This document shows positions 24,913 to 34,485 of a DNA stretch of 64,000 nucleotides, piece after piece. The notes beneath the pieces were generated by a model. It searched no databases, was not told the origin of the DNA, and saw only the letters and a program-made list of their open reading frames with translations. The position numbers and the translations under genes were made by a program. Source of the stretch: Silurus meridionalis (Eukaryota > Chordata > Actinopteri > Siluriformes > Siluridae); NCBI RefSeq assembly GCF_014805685.1, contig NC_060887.1:29853963-29917962 (forward strand), read 5' to 3'. Position 1 is the first letter of the stretch; every line of letters starts with the position of its first letter.

Positions 24913-25110
24913 ATACAATCAATGGCCACTTTAATAGGAAGACCTGATGTTCACCTGCATATTCATGCAATTATCCAACCAGCCAATCATGTGGCAGCCA
25001 AGCAATGCACAAATCATGCCCATACAGGCCTAGAGCTTCAGTCTATGTCCACAACAAATATCAGAATGAATGATTTCGTCTCAAAATGTCATCAGCCTAA
25101 TACACTGACT
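24913..25110 (+). mobile_element. fragment of a fish DNA transposon (end region)
   Basis: Contains aatggccactttaatagg, acctgatgttcacctgcat, aaccagccaatcatgtggca and gcaatgcacaaatcatg. Teleost genomes carry a transposon whose end reads ggccactttattaggtacacctgt and then ccaatcacatggcagcaa. The order and spacing match a decayed left end. The superfamily is not certain, and no partner end is seen. Confidence 0.5.
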
Positions 25111-26744
25111 ATCATGAAAAATTTAAACACAAGATGACATATAATGTCTCCAGCCCAATGTTGAACTCATTTCACAAGTATTCTGGGTAGAATTTACAGT
25201 TGTATTATTACCATTACTTTAATCCCCTGTTAAAATATGCAGCACTTTACTCAATTGTTTACTGTACTATCATATACACAGATCATAAATGGGAAATTTT
25301 ACTTGCCACAGTGAAACACAATGCACAAAAATGTCTGCTCTCCACCAAAAAATAGATTAGCCCAAAAAGGCTCATACCACAACAAACAGTCCGAGAAGCC
25401 CAATCTATCATCATTTCATTTAGAGCCATCAATCGCCCTTTTTATTTTTGTAGAGCAGTGACGAAAGAGTGCGGCCACAGCATGGCATGGAGGTGCGTTA
25501 GCTTAACTCACCTACATCTACAGAGAGAAACCAGCCAAACAGAGAAACACAAACTTTCTGGTAATTTATGATGGAAATTATAAAAATCAATCAGTGAAGA
25601 CAGACAAATAAATTTGTATATCCAGTATGGTCTAGATGTGTTTGTTTATTTAATAATTTAATATTATTTATTTATAATAATAACACAAGACATAAAAAAA
25701 CATTATGGCGGATTATTCCTATTCACAGTAAAAAGACTCATGGAGTAGCACTGTCTAATTATGTCATAAAGTTGTATGATGGCATTATTGTTTTCTTGAT
25801 TTAGCCTTATTTTTCGACTTAATATAATATCAATTGATAAAGACAGCTGCTATTTGCACACTTTGCACATTTAAAAATATTCATGTTATTTTTATGGTCC
25901 TTTGGTTCATATGTGGCACAGTAATGGTTATGTAACTGTGACAGTAATGTGTCAGCTTTTTTGTATGTAATAGTTTTTACATTGATTTAATTTGTAACGG
26001 ATTTCAGAAAGTGAGGACACTTTCAAAACTAAGACTTTTTTCTAATTATTCTAATTAATTTCTAAAGATTTAAAAAGTAAAAAAAAAAAAAATCTCTCCT
26101 AAACTTGATTTGCTCCATCTAACTTATTTGTGTAAAGTGTTAACAGATAATCTTTTTATAAATAAATAAATAAATAAATGTTTAGAATCCTAAAATAAAG
26201 TTTTTTTTGCTACTGACACTGTAAATAAAGATCAAGTACAAACATATACAAATATATGACTGTCTATGACATTTGAACAATATTGTATAAATATGTAAAC
26301 CTCATTCATCTATCATCCATCAATTTTAACATCATAGCTCCTTCTGACACACAAAAATAAGCAAGTTTTTATTTGCTCAGGATCTGCTTTACCAGTATCA
26401 TCCACAGCTCTAAATTCAGGACTAAAAGCACAGTTTTCTCTTCACCAAAGCTAAGTCTTGGACACGTTTCCTTTGAAAAGATCTAAAACCAAACTTTCTG
26501 GACCAGCCAAGACATAACAAGGACATTATCACACTAAGTACATGTGAAACGTAATCACTTTCGTCCATGTCCATATTTGTCTCCTAAACTGAATTAACTC
26601 AGATCATGCAGTGAACATTAACTAAAAGTCACATCTACAAATCAGCACCTTGAAACATTCACTATAACCCACCTAAAAATCCAAATTGTCCTGATGACTA
26701 GTATCTAAAACAAAAGCCAGAGCAAAAACAGTAATTTATATTAC
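25111..26744. other. unassigned intronic sequence adjoining the exon
   Basis: AT-rich, with an (AAAT)n run at 26158-26180 and a run of A at about 26080-26093. No exon recognised. Confidence 0.5.
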
Positions 26745-26956
26745 CTGTGTGACCTTCTCTGTGACGTTGTGTGTGCGGTCGATGAGCTTGCATGGAGCAA
26801 TGATGTCCATTTCTCCAGGAGGCAGAGCAATAAGGGGATCAGGTTTAAAGTCCACAAAATTGAGAGTGATCTGTGGGATCTTGCTGATTGCGCGGTAGCG
26901 CATGAGGTCTGAATCGGAGGTAGAGTTAAGCATGCTGGACTTGTTGTTTACTGCTC
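26745..26956 (-). CDS. kcnh2: kcnh2 exon 5 equivalent (segment just before S1)
   Basis: This 212-bp exon lies between an acceptor (TTTTTTACAG, AG at 26958-26957) and a donor (CACAG|GTAA). Its first two bases complete a glycine codon begun in the previous exon, and it ends exactly after a Gln codon. The 71 residues include [37 protein letters not shown] and [11 protein letters not shown], the end of the cytoplasmic linker of ERG channels that enters S1. Length, phase and the VTQ end agree with human KCNH2 exon 5 as I remember it. The interval [11 protein letters not shown] has one residue more after IIAP than human KCNH2, offset by one fewer before it. KCNH6 shares that feature, but it lacks LNSTSDSD as I recall it, so KCNH2 is preferred. 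The channel carries rapid delayed-rectifier K+ current (IKr) in excitable cells. Confidence 0.93.
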
Positions 26957-27156
26957 CTGTAAAAAATAAATAAAACATGCATAGACGTTTTTGTTGTTGA
27001 TACCATTAATAATAGATGTAAAACACAACTACTCTATCTGTATTTGTAATTGTAGTTACAGCTTAGGTCATATTTTGTAGTACAAGTCAAAAACAAAGAT
27101 CACCTTATACTTTTCTACTCTTGCCCTGCCCTCTACCTGGGCTCTAGCTTGCTTAC
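26957..27156 (-). other. kcnh2: kcnh2 intron 4 (200 bp)
   Basis: Minus-strand donor ACAG|GTAAGC and acceptor TTTTTTACAG|GA. Phase 1: the preceding exon ends with the first G of a Gly codon. Reading through would hit a stop, so it is a genuine intron. Confidence 0.93.
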
Positions 27157-27642
27157 CTGTACTGCTGGTCCCTGGTCGTATGGAGTGTCTGCGTTCCCAT
27201 TCAGGCTTCATGGCCTCTATGTCATCAACAGAAGATGCGCGGCGCATACTGTGGAAGCTCTCACGTGAGCGGCTATGCGTCAGGCTGCAGTTGGAGGCTG
27301 AGGTGTCTGGGTTGAGCCTGTGTGTCCGTGGCGAGGACTGACCCAGGGGCAATGTGGAGGAGTGTGTTGTGGCCGAAGGGGGCGGCGTGGACTCACTTCC
27401 CAAGAGAGTGCGTCTGTCGTCAGGCCACAGGGATGAGGATGCCGTGCCTGATGGAGTGGTCGCAGAGGGGCAGACCTGCTCATTTTCTGGCAGTGAGACA
27501 AGCTCACCGAGTGCCATAGACTCGTGACTGCTGCCACGCCTAATACTGGCAGTCCTGCGTCTGGCCTCAGCGTCCTCATGAAGACATGACCTGCTGTGTG
27601 ACTGCAGGAGAGGCAGGTGCAGACGAATACGACGCGATCGAT
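27157..27642 (-). CDS. kcnh2: kcnh2 exon 4 equivalent (PAS-to-S1 linker)
   Basis: A 486-bp exon open throughout in one frame, entering with two bases and leaving with one. It starts RSRRIRLHLPLLQ, aligning with RAKTFRLKLPALL of human KCNH2. It later reads SPRTHRLNPDTSASNCSL, SRSRES, RRASSVDDIEAM, and ends RPGTSSTG. The block SLNPDxSxSxCSL followed by RSRES and RRASSxDDIEAM identifies KCNH2 rather than KCNH6 or KCNH7 in my memory of the family. RRASS keeps the known linker phosphorylation consensus for protein kinase A. RRTAS and RRHSI are further basophilic-kinase-like sites. The middle (ATTPSGTASSSLW, STPPPSATTHSST) is low-complexity and probably disordered. The linker has no membrane segment and tunes channel gating with the PAS domain. 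The local GC content is far above the flanking introns. Confidence 0.95.
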
Positions 27643-27781
27643 CTGAAACAGAGAGAAAAGTTAATCAGCATGTAAAAACTTAAACTTGGGCTTTGTAATG
27701 CTATGTTCTTATTTAGGCCGCTTAAATTATTGCAGTGGAAAAAAAACAAAGTTTGTTATTGGAAGAAGAGCAAAGGAATAC
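27643..27781 (-). other. kcnh2: kcnh2 intron 3 (139 bp)
   Basis: Donor ACAA|GTATTC is weak (no G at -1 or +5). The acceptor is CTCTCTGTTTCAG|AT. Joining gives an AAT codon in phase 1 and keeps the frame. Reading on from exon 3 meets a stop after SIPLLFFQ. Confidence 0.88.
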
Positions 27782-27940
27782 TTGTGGCACGCCAGGGGAA
27801 AGGCAGCCGGTGGTTCAGACCCTGGGTGGGGCTGTGCAGTTTATCTTCAGTCATGACTTCAAAGTTTAGAATGAACATGATCACTACACCATCTTCATTT
27901 TTGACCGGCACCACATCTACCAGGCACAGAAAGCATGAAC
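27782..27940 (-). CDS. kcnh2: kcnh2 exon 3 equivalent (end of PAS domain)
   Basis: A 159-bp exon, read from an acceptor at 27942-27941 (TCTCTCTCAG|GT). The translation [29 protein letters not shown], then [20 protein letters not shown] matches the last strands of the KCNH2 N-terminal PAS (eag) domain and the start of the linker. GSCFLCLVD and VIMFILNFE are essentially as in human KCNH2. KCNH7 (STFICNTHIIPVKN) and KCNH6 (SSFRCLVD) differ there. The exon begins in phase 1 within a Gly codon, the position expected for the KCNH2 exon 2/3 boundary. The PAS domain docks on the cyclic-nucleotide-binding-homology domain and slows deactivation. Exons 1 and 2, with the rest of PAS, were not recognised in the window. 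Confidence 0.94.
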
Positions 27941-27942
27941 CT

Positions 27943-27984
27943 GAGAGAGAAATAGAGACAGAGAGAGAAAGAGAGAGAGAGAGG
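27943..27984 (-). repeat. (CT)n microsatellite acting as polypyrimidine tract of exon 3
   Basis: On the plus strand this reads gagagagaaa-type GA repeats. On the coding strand it is an almost pure pyrimidine run (CCCCCTCTCTCTC with few interruptions) ending directly at the CAG acceptor of kcnh2 exon 3. Confidence 0.9.
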
Positions 27985-28221
27985 GGGTATTATTTTAGTG
28001 TTTACAAATTCTTGTTTCAATTTCATCAAAAGGTTTTACATAACTAAATACTGTAATAAATAAACAAATAGAACCAGCAAAAGCTATATTAAATTAAACA
28101 TATTTTGGCATCAAAAACAGAGATGCTCTCACAATTTACATAAATATGAATAAAAGCCAGTTTCATCACATTACTAAGATGCATATGCATTTTCCAATGA
28201 TAGTTTCTTAAGACAAATTAT

Positions 28222-29230
28222 TTCATTGAATTTTTTATTGTAAAGTCCTTATACTAACGGACATTGTCCCAAAGCAGCTTCACCGAGATAAAGCGGTAAT
28301 AAAAGAATGTACCGTGTTTTTCGGACTATAAGACGCTACTTTTTCCCACGTTTTGAACCCCGCGGCTTAAACAATGAAGCGGCTTATTTATGATTTTTTC
28401 CTGGGTTTTTCCCGGTTTCACAAACTTCAAGCCAAAAAACTGAACCCCATAACATTAGACCAATTAAAAATTCCGAACGGAAACAAAAAAAACGCACCTC
28501 ACCCGTGTTCTGAGCTGCACGGCATCGGGAGAAAAAAAGTTTTTTTTAAACGCACGACGATGCCAAAAGATCCCAAGAGAAATAGACGTGAAAGGAAGGA
28601 GGAAGACAGTGAACAATGACTTTCTTGGTAGGCTACTGTTTAGATACAAGCCGTTGTAACGCGTTGAGTCAGGGTGATGGGATAGCTCGCTAACTCCAGT
28701 TGCAACAGAAATAATATAAGCACAGACAGGTTTCCAAAACTCGTGCTTTTTTATTATTCTTGGCAACAGCGTTACGGGTTAGTCAAAGAAACTTAGAAAT
28801 GAGCATCAGAAAATAATAAGGACATAATCCTCGTCTTGAACACACGCAGTGATCGCGGAAAAATGCAATGCCAGGCTATTCCCAAAATACCGCTATGCTC
28901 CTAAAGGAAGCGCAACATATTTCACCCTTTACACCATGTATAACATGTCTTTCGTTAAAGCCTGTGTAAAGTTCATTAGTGTAGACAGGTTTATAGACAG
29001 CTGCGGCTTATTTATGTTCAAAATAAAAATATTTGTCAAATTCAGTGGGTGCGGCTTATATATGGGTGCGCTTTATAGTCCAGAAATTACTGTATACGTT
29101 TGTCCCTAATGTGTGAGCCAGTGGTGACTGTGGTAAGGAAAAACTCTCTGAGATGGTATGGGGAAGAAACTTTGAGAGGAACCAGACACAAAAGGAACCC
29201 ATGTGAGTGGCTCCAAACATCCATTTATTA
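28222..29230 (+). repeat. dispersed fish repeat X, split by a DNA element
   Basis: The left piece (28222-28300) has ttgaattttttattgta then acattgtcccaaagcagctt. The right piece (29097-29230) has gtgagccagtggtgactgtgg, aaggaaaaactctctgagatgg and gagaggaaccagacacaaaagg. The same two blocks occur together, uninterrupted, at 34240-34485, and in reverse orientation at 32650-32825 and 61020-61200. It is a very common ostariophysan or teleost repeat of uncertain class. The 785-bp insertion at 28310-29094 separates the two halves. Confidence 0.75.
28310..29094. mobile_element. non-autonomous DNA transposon with TA ends (pogo/mariner-like)
   Basis: Ends: left taccgtgtttttcggactat; right, in reverse, tacagtaatttctggactat. 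That is about 22 bp of inverted repeat, flanked by TA. Subterminal sequences such as gcggcttatttatg occur near both ends. The interior has short frames (28374-28619 plus, 28464-28766 minus) with no transposase I recognise. TA target use and the TIR form suggest Tc1/mariner/pogo. The family is common in fish and other vertebrates, but I cannot name it. Confidence 0.7.
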
Positions 29231-29861
29231 TAGTTCTTCATTGATAAGGTATGCAGTGATAAACAATTAAATGCAACCTGTTTTCCGGAGCCATTGTAGT
29301 TGACTGTTTATATTAATTTACCAAATCCATACTCATAGATCTTGTGTTTCTTTGTTATTTAATGGATCTGTAGGCTATAGATGTGGAACAATCCCCAGCT
29401 GTACAGAGTGGCCTCTAAATGAATAGAAAGGCACAAAATGCTGAGTGGTTAATCATCAACTTGAGTGAAAAAAACACTTGCTAATATTCTTCAAAACTTC
29501 AATTTATTATTTTTGACTCCTTGCATAATGTACTGCACATAAAGATGAAAAAAAGGAATAAATAAAAATACTCTAAGTGTTATATGTCTAGACAGTTTCT
29601 AAACAAGAAAAATTCTCAATGCAGAATACATATCTGTTGTAAAGACAAATACAAACTTTATTTAGTCTACTTTGCAACATTTTAGAAATAAAATCAACGG
29701 GGTTCATGAAGAAAACAGCTACAACAAATTGTATTGCATCATTTACTTTTTAATTGCTCAGAACTTTTATTAATAAATATTAAACTGCCAATAAAATATT
29801 ACAGCACACACATAACAATTGATCACCTGAACAGTAATGGAACTGTAATAAATGGACATTT
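29231..29861. other. unassigned AT-rich sequence
   Basis: No feature supported. Confidence 0.5.
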
Positions 29862-29932
29862 AGTGTCAAAAACCCAGCCATTATGGATGCACAAGCCAGT
29901 GCACTCTTAGTGCCGGTCCCAAGCCCGGGTAA

Positions 29933-31132
29933 ATGGGGAGGGTTGCGTTAGGAAGGGCATCCAGCGTAAAACGTGCCAAATCAAATATGCGGATCACAAA
30001 TGAGAATTTCATACCGGATCGGTCGAGGCCCGGGTTAACAACGACCGCCACAGGTATCGTTAGCCGACAGGGTACTGGTGGAAATTGGGCTACTTTTGGC
30101 CGAAGGGGGAGAAAGAGAGAAGGAAGACGTCTACAGAGACAGCAGGGAAAGGAGCAGTGTAGGAGAGTGGAGGTTCGGGTTGGTATTTTAATTGGTGGTA
30201 CTATGACGGGTAAAGGGAGAGAGATAGCTGATATGATGAAGAGGAGAAAGGTAGATATGCTGTGTGTTCAGGAGACCAAGTGGAAAGGGTGTAAGGCCAG
30301 GAACATTGGAGGTGGGTTTAAACTGTTTTATCATGGTGTGGATGGAAAGAGAAATTGTGTAGGGGTGATTCTGAAGGAAGAGTACAGTAAGAGTGTAGTG
30401 GAGGTGAAGAGAGTTTCTGATAGGGTGAGGATCGTGAAGGTGGAAGTTGAAGGGATGATAATAAATGTCATCAGTGCCTATGCTCCACAAGTTGGCTGTG
30501 AGATGGAGGAGAAGGAAAGATTCTGGAGTGAATTAGATGAAGTGGTAGATGGTGTACCTAGGAAAGAACGATTGGTGATTGGGGCAGACTTTAATGGTCA
30601 TGTAGGTGAAGATAACAGAAGGGATGAGGAGGTGATGGGTAGGTATGGTTTTAAGGAGAGGAATGTGGAAGGGCAGATGGTGGTAGATTTTGCTAAAAGG
30701 ATGGAAATAGCAGTGGTGAATACGTATTTTTAAAAAAAGGAGGATCATAGGGTGACATATAAGAGTGGGGGAAGGTGCACACAGGTGGACTATGTGCTAT
30801 GCAGGAGATGCAACCTGAAGGAGATTGGAGACTGTAAGGTGTTGGCAGGGGACAGTGTAGCTAGACAGCTTCGGATGGTGGTCTGTATGATGGTTTTGGA
30901 GGCGAAGAAAAAGAAGAGGAGAGTGAGGACTGAAAGAAGAATAAGATGGTGGAAACTGAAGGAGGAAGAGTGTAGTGTGAGGTTCAGGGAAGAGGTCAGA
31001 CAGAGGCTCGGTGGTGTTGAAGAGGTGTTGGATGATTGGGCAACTACTGCAGGAGTGATGAGGGAGGCAGCAAAAAAAGTACTTGGTGTGACATCTGGAA
31101 ATAGAAAGCAAGACAGGGAGACGTGGTGGTGA
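29933..31132 (+). pseudogene. RTE endonuclease region, copy A
   Basis: An apurinic/apyrimidinic-type endonuclease domain that would nick target DNA to prime reverse transcription. MTGKGREIADMMKRRKVDML starts the domain. VQETKW carries the catalytic Glu, ISAYAPQ the Tyr, and IGADFNGHVG the Asp/Asn pair. The frame from 29933 stops at 30731 because of an extra T in the TYF-KKK stretch. Beyond it the frame continues to 31132 (YKSGGRCTQVDYVLCRR), ending at a premature stop in TWW. The SVARQHRMVV motif of copy C reads ARQLRMVV here, so the catalytic His has become Leu. The upstream ATG at 29933 gives an N-terminal extension that may be untranslated leader. Confidence 0.88.
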
Positions 31133-31141
31133 AATGAGGAA

Positions 31142-32581
31142 GTGCAGGGGAGCATAAGGAGAAAGAGGTTGGCAAAACAGAAGTGCGATAGACAGAGTGA
31201 TGAGAAAAGTAGGCAAGAGTACAAGGAGATGCAGCAGCAGGTAAAGAGGGATGTGGCGAAAGCCAAGGAAAAGGCATATAAGGAGCTGTATGAGAGGTTG
31301 GACACTAAGGAAGGAGAAAAGGATTTATACCAATTGGCCAGGCAGAGGGACCGAGCTGGGAAGGATGTACTGCAAGTTAGAGCAGTAAAAGGATGGAGAG
31401 GGAAATGTGTTGACTAGTGAGGAGAGTGTGTTGAGAAGGTGGAGGGAGTATTTTGAGCAGCTGATGAATGAGGAAAATCATAGAGAGAGAAGGTTGGATG
31501 ATGTGGAGTTGGTAAAGCAGGATGTAGATAGGATTGGTAAGGAGGAAGTGAGAGCAGCGATTAAGAGGATGAAGAGTGGAAAGTCGGTTGGGCCAGATGA
31601 GAGTAACAGTATGGTTTCATGCTGAGGAAGAGCACCACAGATGCCTTATTTGCTTTGAGGATGTTGATGGAGAAGTATAGAGAAGGTCAGAAGGAATTGC
31701 ATTGTGTGTTTGTGGATTTAGAGAAAGCGTACGACAGAGTGCCAAGAGAGGAGCTGTGGTACTGTATGAGGAAGTCAGGTGAGTCAGAGAAGTATGTGAG
31801 GGTGGTGCAGGACATGTATGAGGACAGTGTGACGGCAGTGAAGTGTGCAGTAGGTACGACAGACTGGTTCAGGGTGAAGGTTGGACTGCATCAAGGATCG
31901 GCCCTGAGCCCTTTCCTGTTTGCAGTGGTGATGGACAGGTTGACGGACGAGGTCAGTAGGAGTAAGACAGAATACATGTGTGTGAATGAGAGGGAGGGCA
32001 GTGGAGTGATGCGGTTGCAGGGAGAAGAGCTGGAGAAGGTGGAGGAGTTCAGGTACCTGGGGTCAACAGTGCAAAGTAATGGAGAGTGTGTTAGAGAAGT
32101 AAAGAAGAGAGTGCAGGCAGGGTGGATTGGGTGGAGAAGAGTGACAGGAGTGATTTGTGATAGAAGGGTATCAGCAAGAATGAAAGGGAACGTTTATAGG
32201 ACACTGGTGAGACCTGCAATGTTGTATGGATTAAAGACAGTGGCATTGAGTAAAAGACAGGAGGTGGAGCTGGAGGTAGCAGAGCTGAAAATGTTAAGGT
32301 TTTTGTTGGGAGTGACGAGGATGGACAGGATTAGAAATGAGTTTATTAGAGGGACAGCGCATGTAGGATGTTTTGGTGACAAGGTGAGGGATGCGAGATT
32401 GAGATGGTTTGGACATGTGCAGAGGAGGGACATGAATTATATTGGTAGAAGAATGCTGAGGATGGAGCTACCAGGTAGGAGGAAAAGAGGAAGGCCAAGG
32501 AGGAGGTTCATGGATGTGGTGAGGGAAGACATGCAGGTAGTTGGTGTGAAAAAGGCAGATGTAGAGGACAGGGTGGTATGA
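31142..32581 (+). pseudogene. RTE reverse transcriptase region, copy A, catalytic core deleted
   Basis: Spread over three frames. After a linker (31142-31417) and REYFEQLMNEE (from 31407) comes KSGKSVGPDE. About 250 nt present in copy C are then missing before the frame resumes at FMLRKSTTDALFALRML-like text (31619). VDLEKAYDRVPR supplies the first catalytic Asp and LHQGSALSPFLF follows. The next 42 codons, including the FVDD catalytic box, are gone by an in-frame 126-nt deletion between two gtcag copies (compare 36768-36898 in copy B). The C-terminal part (FRYLGSTVQSNGE, YGLKTVALSKRQE, FGHVQRRDM, GRRKRGRPRRRFMD) is intact to 32581. Confidence 0.9.
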
Positions 32582-32649
32582 AGACGGATGATCTGCTGTG
32601 GCGACCCCTAATGGGAGCAGCCGAAAGAAGAAGAAGAAGAAGTGTCAAC

Positions 32650-32825
32650 CAAATGACGATGGGTTCCCTTCTGAGTCCGGTTGACTTGCTAAATAGTCAT
32701 AAACTTAGAGGGACTCATTTATAAATGTAAAATTTATGTTAACATCTTTCTATTTCTGTAAAGCTGCTTTGGGACAGTGTCCATTGTTAAGAAAGCTATA
32801 CAAGTAAAATTGAACTGATTTGAAC
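32650..32825 (-). repeat. dispersed fish repeat X, reverse orientation, degenerate
   Basis: Contains gatgggttcccttctgagtc and tctgtaaagctgctttggga, then gtccattgttaagaaagct, the reverse complements of the end and start blocks of repeat X (34240-34485). The middle is shortened. Confidence 0.7.
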
Positions 32826-33780
32826 ATTGATTGTTGTGCCACATTATTATGAATATATTGCCAGAAATATAATTAGATGGAATATAATAAAACATATTTC
32901 CAAATTTACTTGAGGTAATTGGTATAACTCATACTTAGCTAATGACAGCCACTGAACAGAAAGTACACACCGTGCTTAAACACTCCACATGTGCACTATT
33001 TAGAAACAATAAATGCTGTCATTAATAGTCTGCTTTAATCAGAGAAACACTGTTTCATAATAAACTAATAATAGCAACACAACATTTCCTACTCACTCTT
33101 TCTCCTTATCTCTATATGCATTTTTCTGCAATATCGAAGTGTAAAAAGGGCCAAACGGCACAGAAAAAAGCCATAATCACCCAGAACAATTTTAAATGAT
33201 GCCTGAAGTAAAATAAACTTTCACTGAGTCACTTGCTTTGCAATATAAAATACTCTAAATGCATGACCCTATAGTTAATAGAAGGTAACCTTTACGCACA
33301 AACCTTGCAACTAGGAGTCCTGTGAGTTCTGAATTAATTTTTTTTTTAAAGCTTTTAATTATAATAGGTATGTATAAAAATGTTATAAAACAATTACAGA
33401 AAAGTTATAAATAGCCTAATTGATACAATACAGTAAACTTTTTAGGCTCTGTTTAACTCAGTACACATTCATTTATCTAGATTTTTTCTAGTGTAACAAA
33501 ATTATTTGTAAACAAAACCAGTAATAAAAAAATTATAATCTTGTTTTATACTAAGGTGAAAAACACTCACTAAATTAAGCACTTTTCTAAATATGTATCC
33601 AATGTTAAAAGAAAAAAGCTTATATAAAAACATTACCTCATGCTAAAGATTACTACAGCATCCAGACCTGGAGTGCAAAATACTGCAGTTTTTAAAGCGG
33701 AAAAATAGTCACTGCTACCTTTTCATCCACATAAAAGTGAATGAAAGGCTGACAGAATGACAATCAAGATCAAAACTGGA
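32826..33780. other. unassigned AT-rich sequence
   Basis: No feature supported. Confidence 0.5.
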
Positions 33781-33799
33781 GAAGGAGAGAGAGAGAAAG

Positions 33800-33855
<56 letters not shown>

Positions 33856-33861
33856 GAGATT
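33781..33861. repeat. (GA)n microsatellite
   Basis: Imperfect then pure GA repeat over about 80 bp. Confidence 0.96.
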
Positions 33862-33937
33862 GGTCTGACAACTTAATCCTTGTCATGACAGAAACAGAGG
33901 AAATGCCACATGGATTACAGGTCTCTTTACACCATCT

Positions 33938-33939
<2 letters not shown>

Positions 33940-33977
<38 letters not shown>
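33940..33977. repeat. (TG)n microsatellite
   Basis: About 36 bp of TG followed by tttgtttgtgtg. Confidence 0.95.
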
Positions 33978-33979
<2 letters not shown>

Positions 33980-34239
33980 TTTGTGTGCATGCTATGAATA
34001 GTCTATAATCAGTACAAACCTTTACATCATATCAGAAAAGCATTAATAGCAGTGTATACATCATCCAACCCATCATCAAGACTAACATCTTAGTGTATGG
34101 TTATGTAAGCAGTTAAGTTGATTCCTTTTTTGCTAGACAAAATATTAAAAACTGTAATGATTTTATACTTTTATGATTTGTATACTGTGTGTCTGTCTAC
34201 TGTAATATTTGCAGGTTTTCACAAAAAATCATAATACTG

Positions 34240-34485
34240 CACAATTCAGTTCAATTCAGTTTTATGTCTATAACACTTTTCAGAAGGCACATTGTCTCAA
34301 AGCAGCTTTACAGAATGTAAAAATTATAAAACAAAGTTCAATAATATTTCAGTGTACATATGTGTATTTATTTGCAATGAGCAAGCCTAGGGCAACTGTG
34401 GCAAGTAAAAACTCCCTTGGATGGTATGAGAAAGAAACCTTGAGAGGAACCAGACTCAAAAGGGAACCCATTTTAATTTGGGTGA
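34240..34485 (+). repeat. dispersed fish repeat X, plus orientation
   Basis: Starts caattcagttcaattcag, then cattgtctcaaagcagcttt, caactgtggcaagtaaaaac, gatggtatgagaaagaaacc and gaggaaccagactcaaaagg. This is the most complete copy in the window, with the blocks uninterrupted. The 96-codon frame across it is incidental. Confidence 0.75.

Larger units (their letters stand above)
1..26744 (-). other. kcnh2: kcnh2 intron 5 equivalent (partial, runs off the left edge)
   Basis: Everything left of the exon ending at 26745 is read as one intron. The minus-strand donor at 26744-26741 (GTAA) follows a CAG. No further ERG-channel exon was recognised: nothing like the S1-S6, pore or cyclic-nucleotide-binding segments appears among the minus-strand reading frames. 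In mammals the ERG1b promoter and its first exon lie in this intron; I looked for that short N-terminus and did not recognise it, but it is brief and poorly conserved. The content is AT-rich sequence, microsatellites and decayed transposable elements. Confidence 0.75.
29870..32640 (+). mobile_element. RTE-clade LINE, copy A (full ends, internally deleted)
   Basis: Has the same 5' start as copies B and C (ccagccattatggatgcac) and the same 3' end (ggcgacccctaatgggagc then gccgaaagaagaag). It ends in a short (AAG)n tail as RTE elements do, rather than poly(A). An 8-bp direct repeat agtgtcaa flanks it (29862-29869 and 32641-32648). At 2771 bp it is shorter than copy C (3120 bp). Two internal deletions and several frame breaks make it dead. 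The fish Expander group is the likely family, from memory of the 3' end. Confidence 0.9.

Noticed and set aside
27703..28047. Plus-strand frame of 114 codons
   Set aside because: It is the antisense shadow of kcnh2 exon 3 and its CT tract; the minus strand carries the conserved protein.
30188..31305. Long minus-strand frames across RTE copies (also 49429-50474 and 51713-52181)
   Set aside because: Antisense to the LINE coding frames; no independent similarity.
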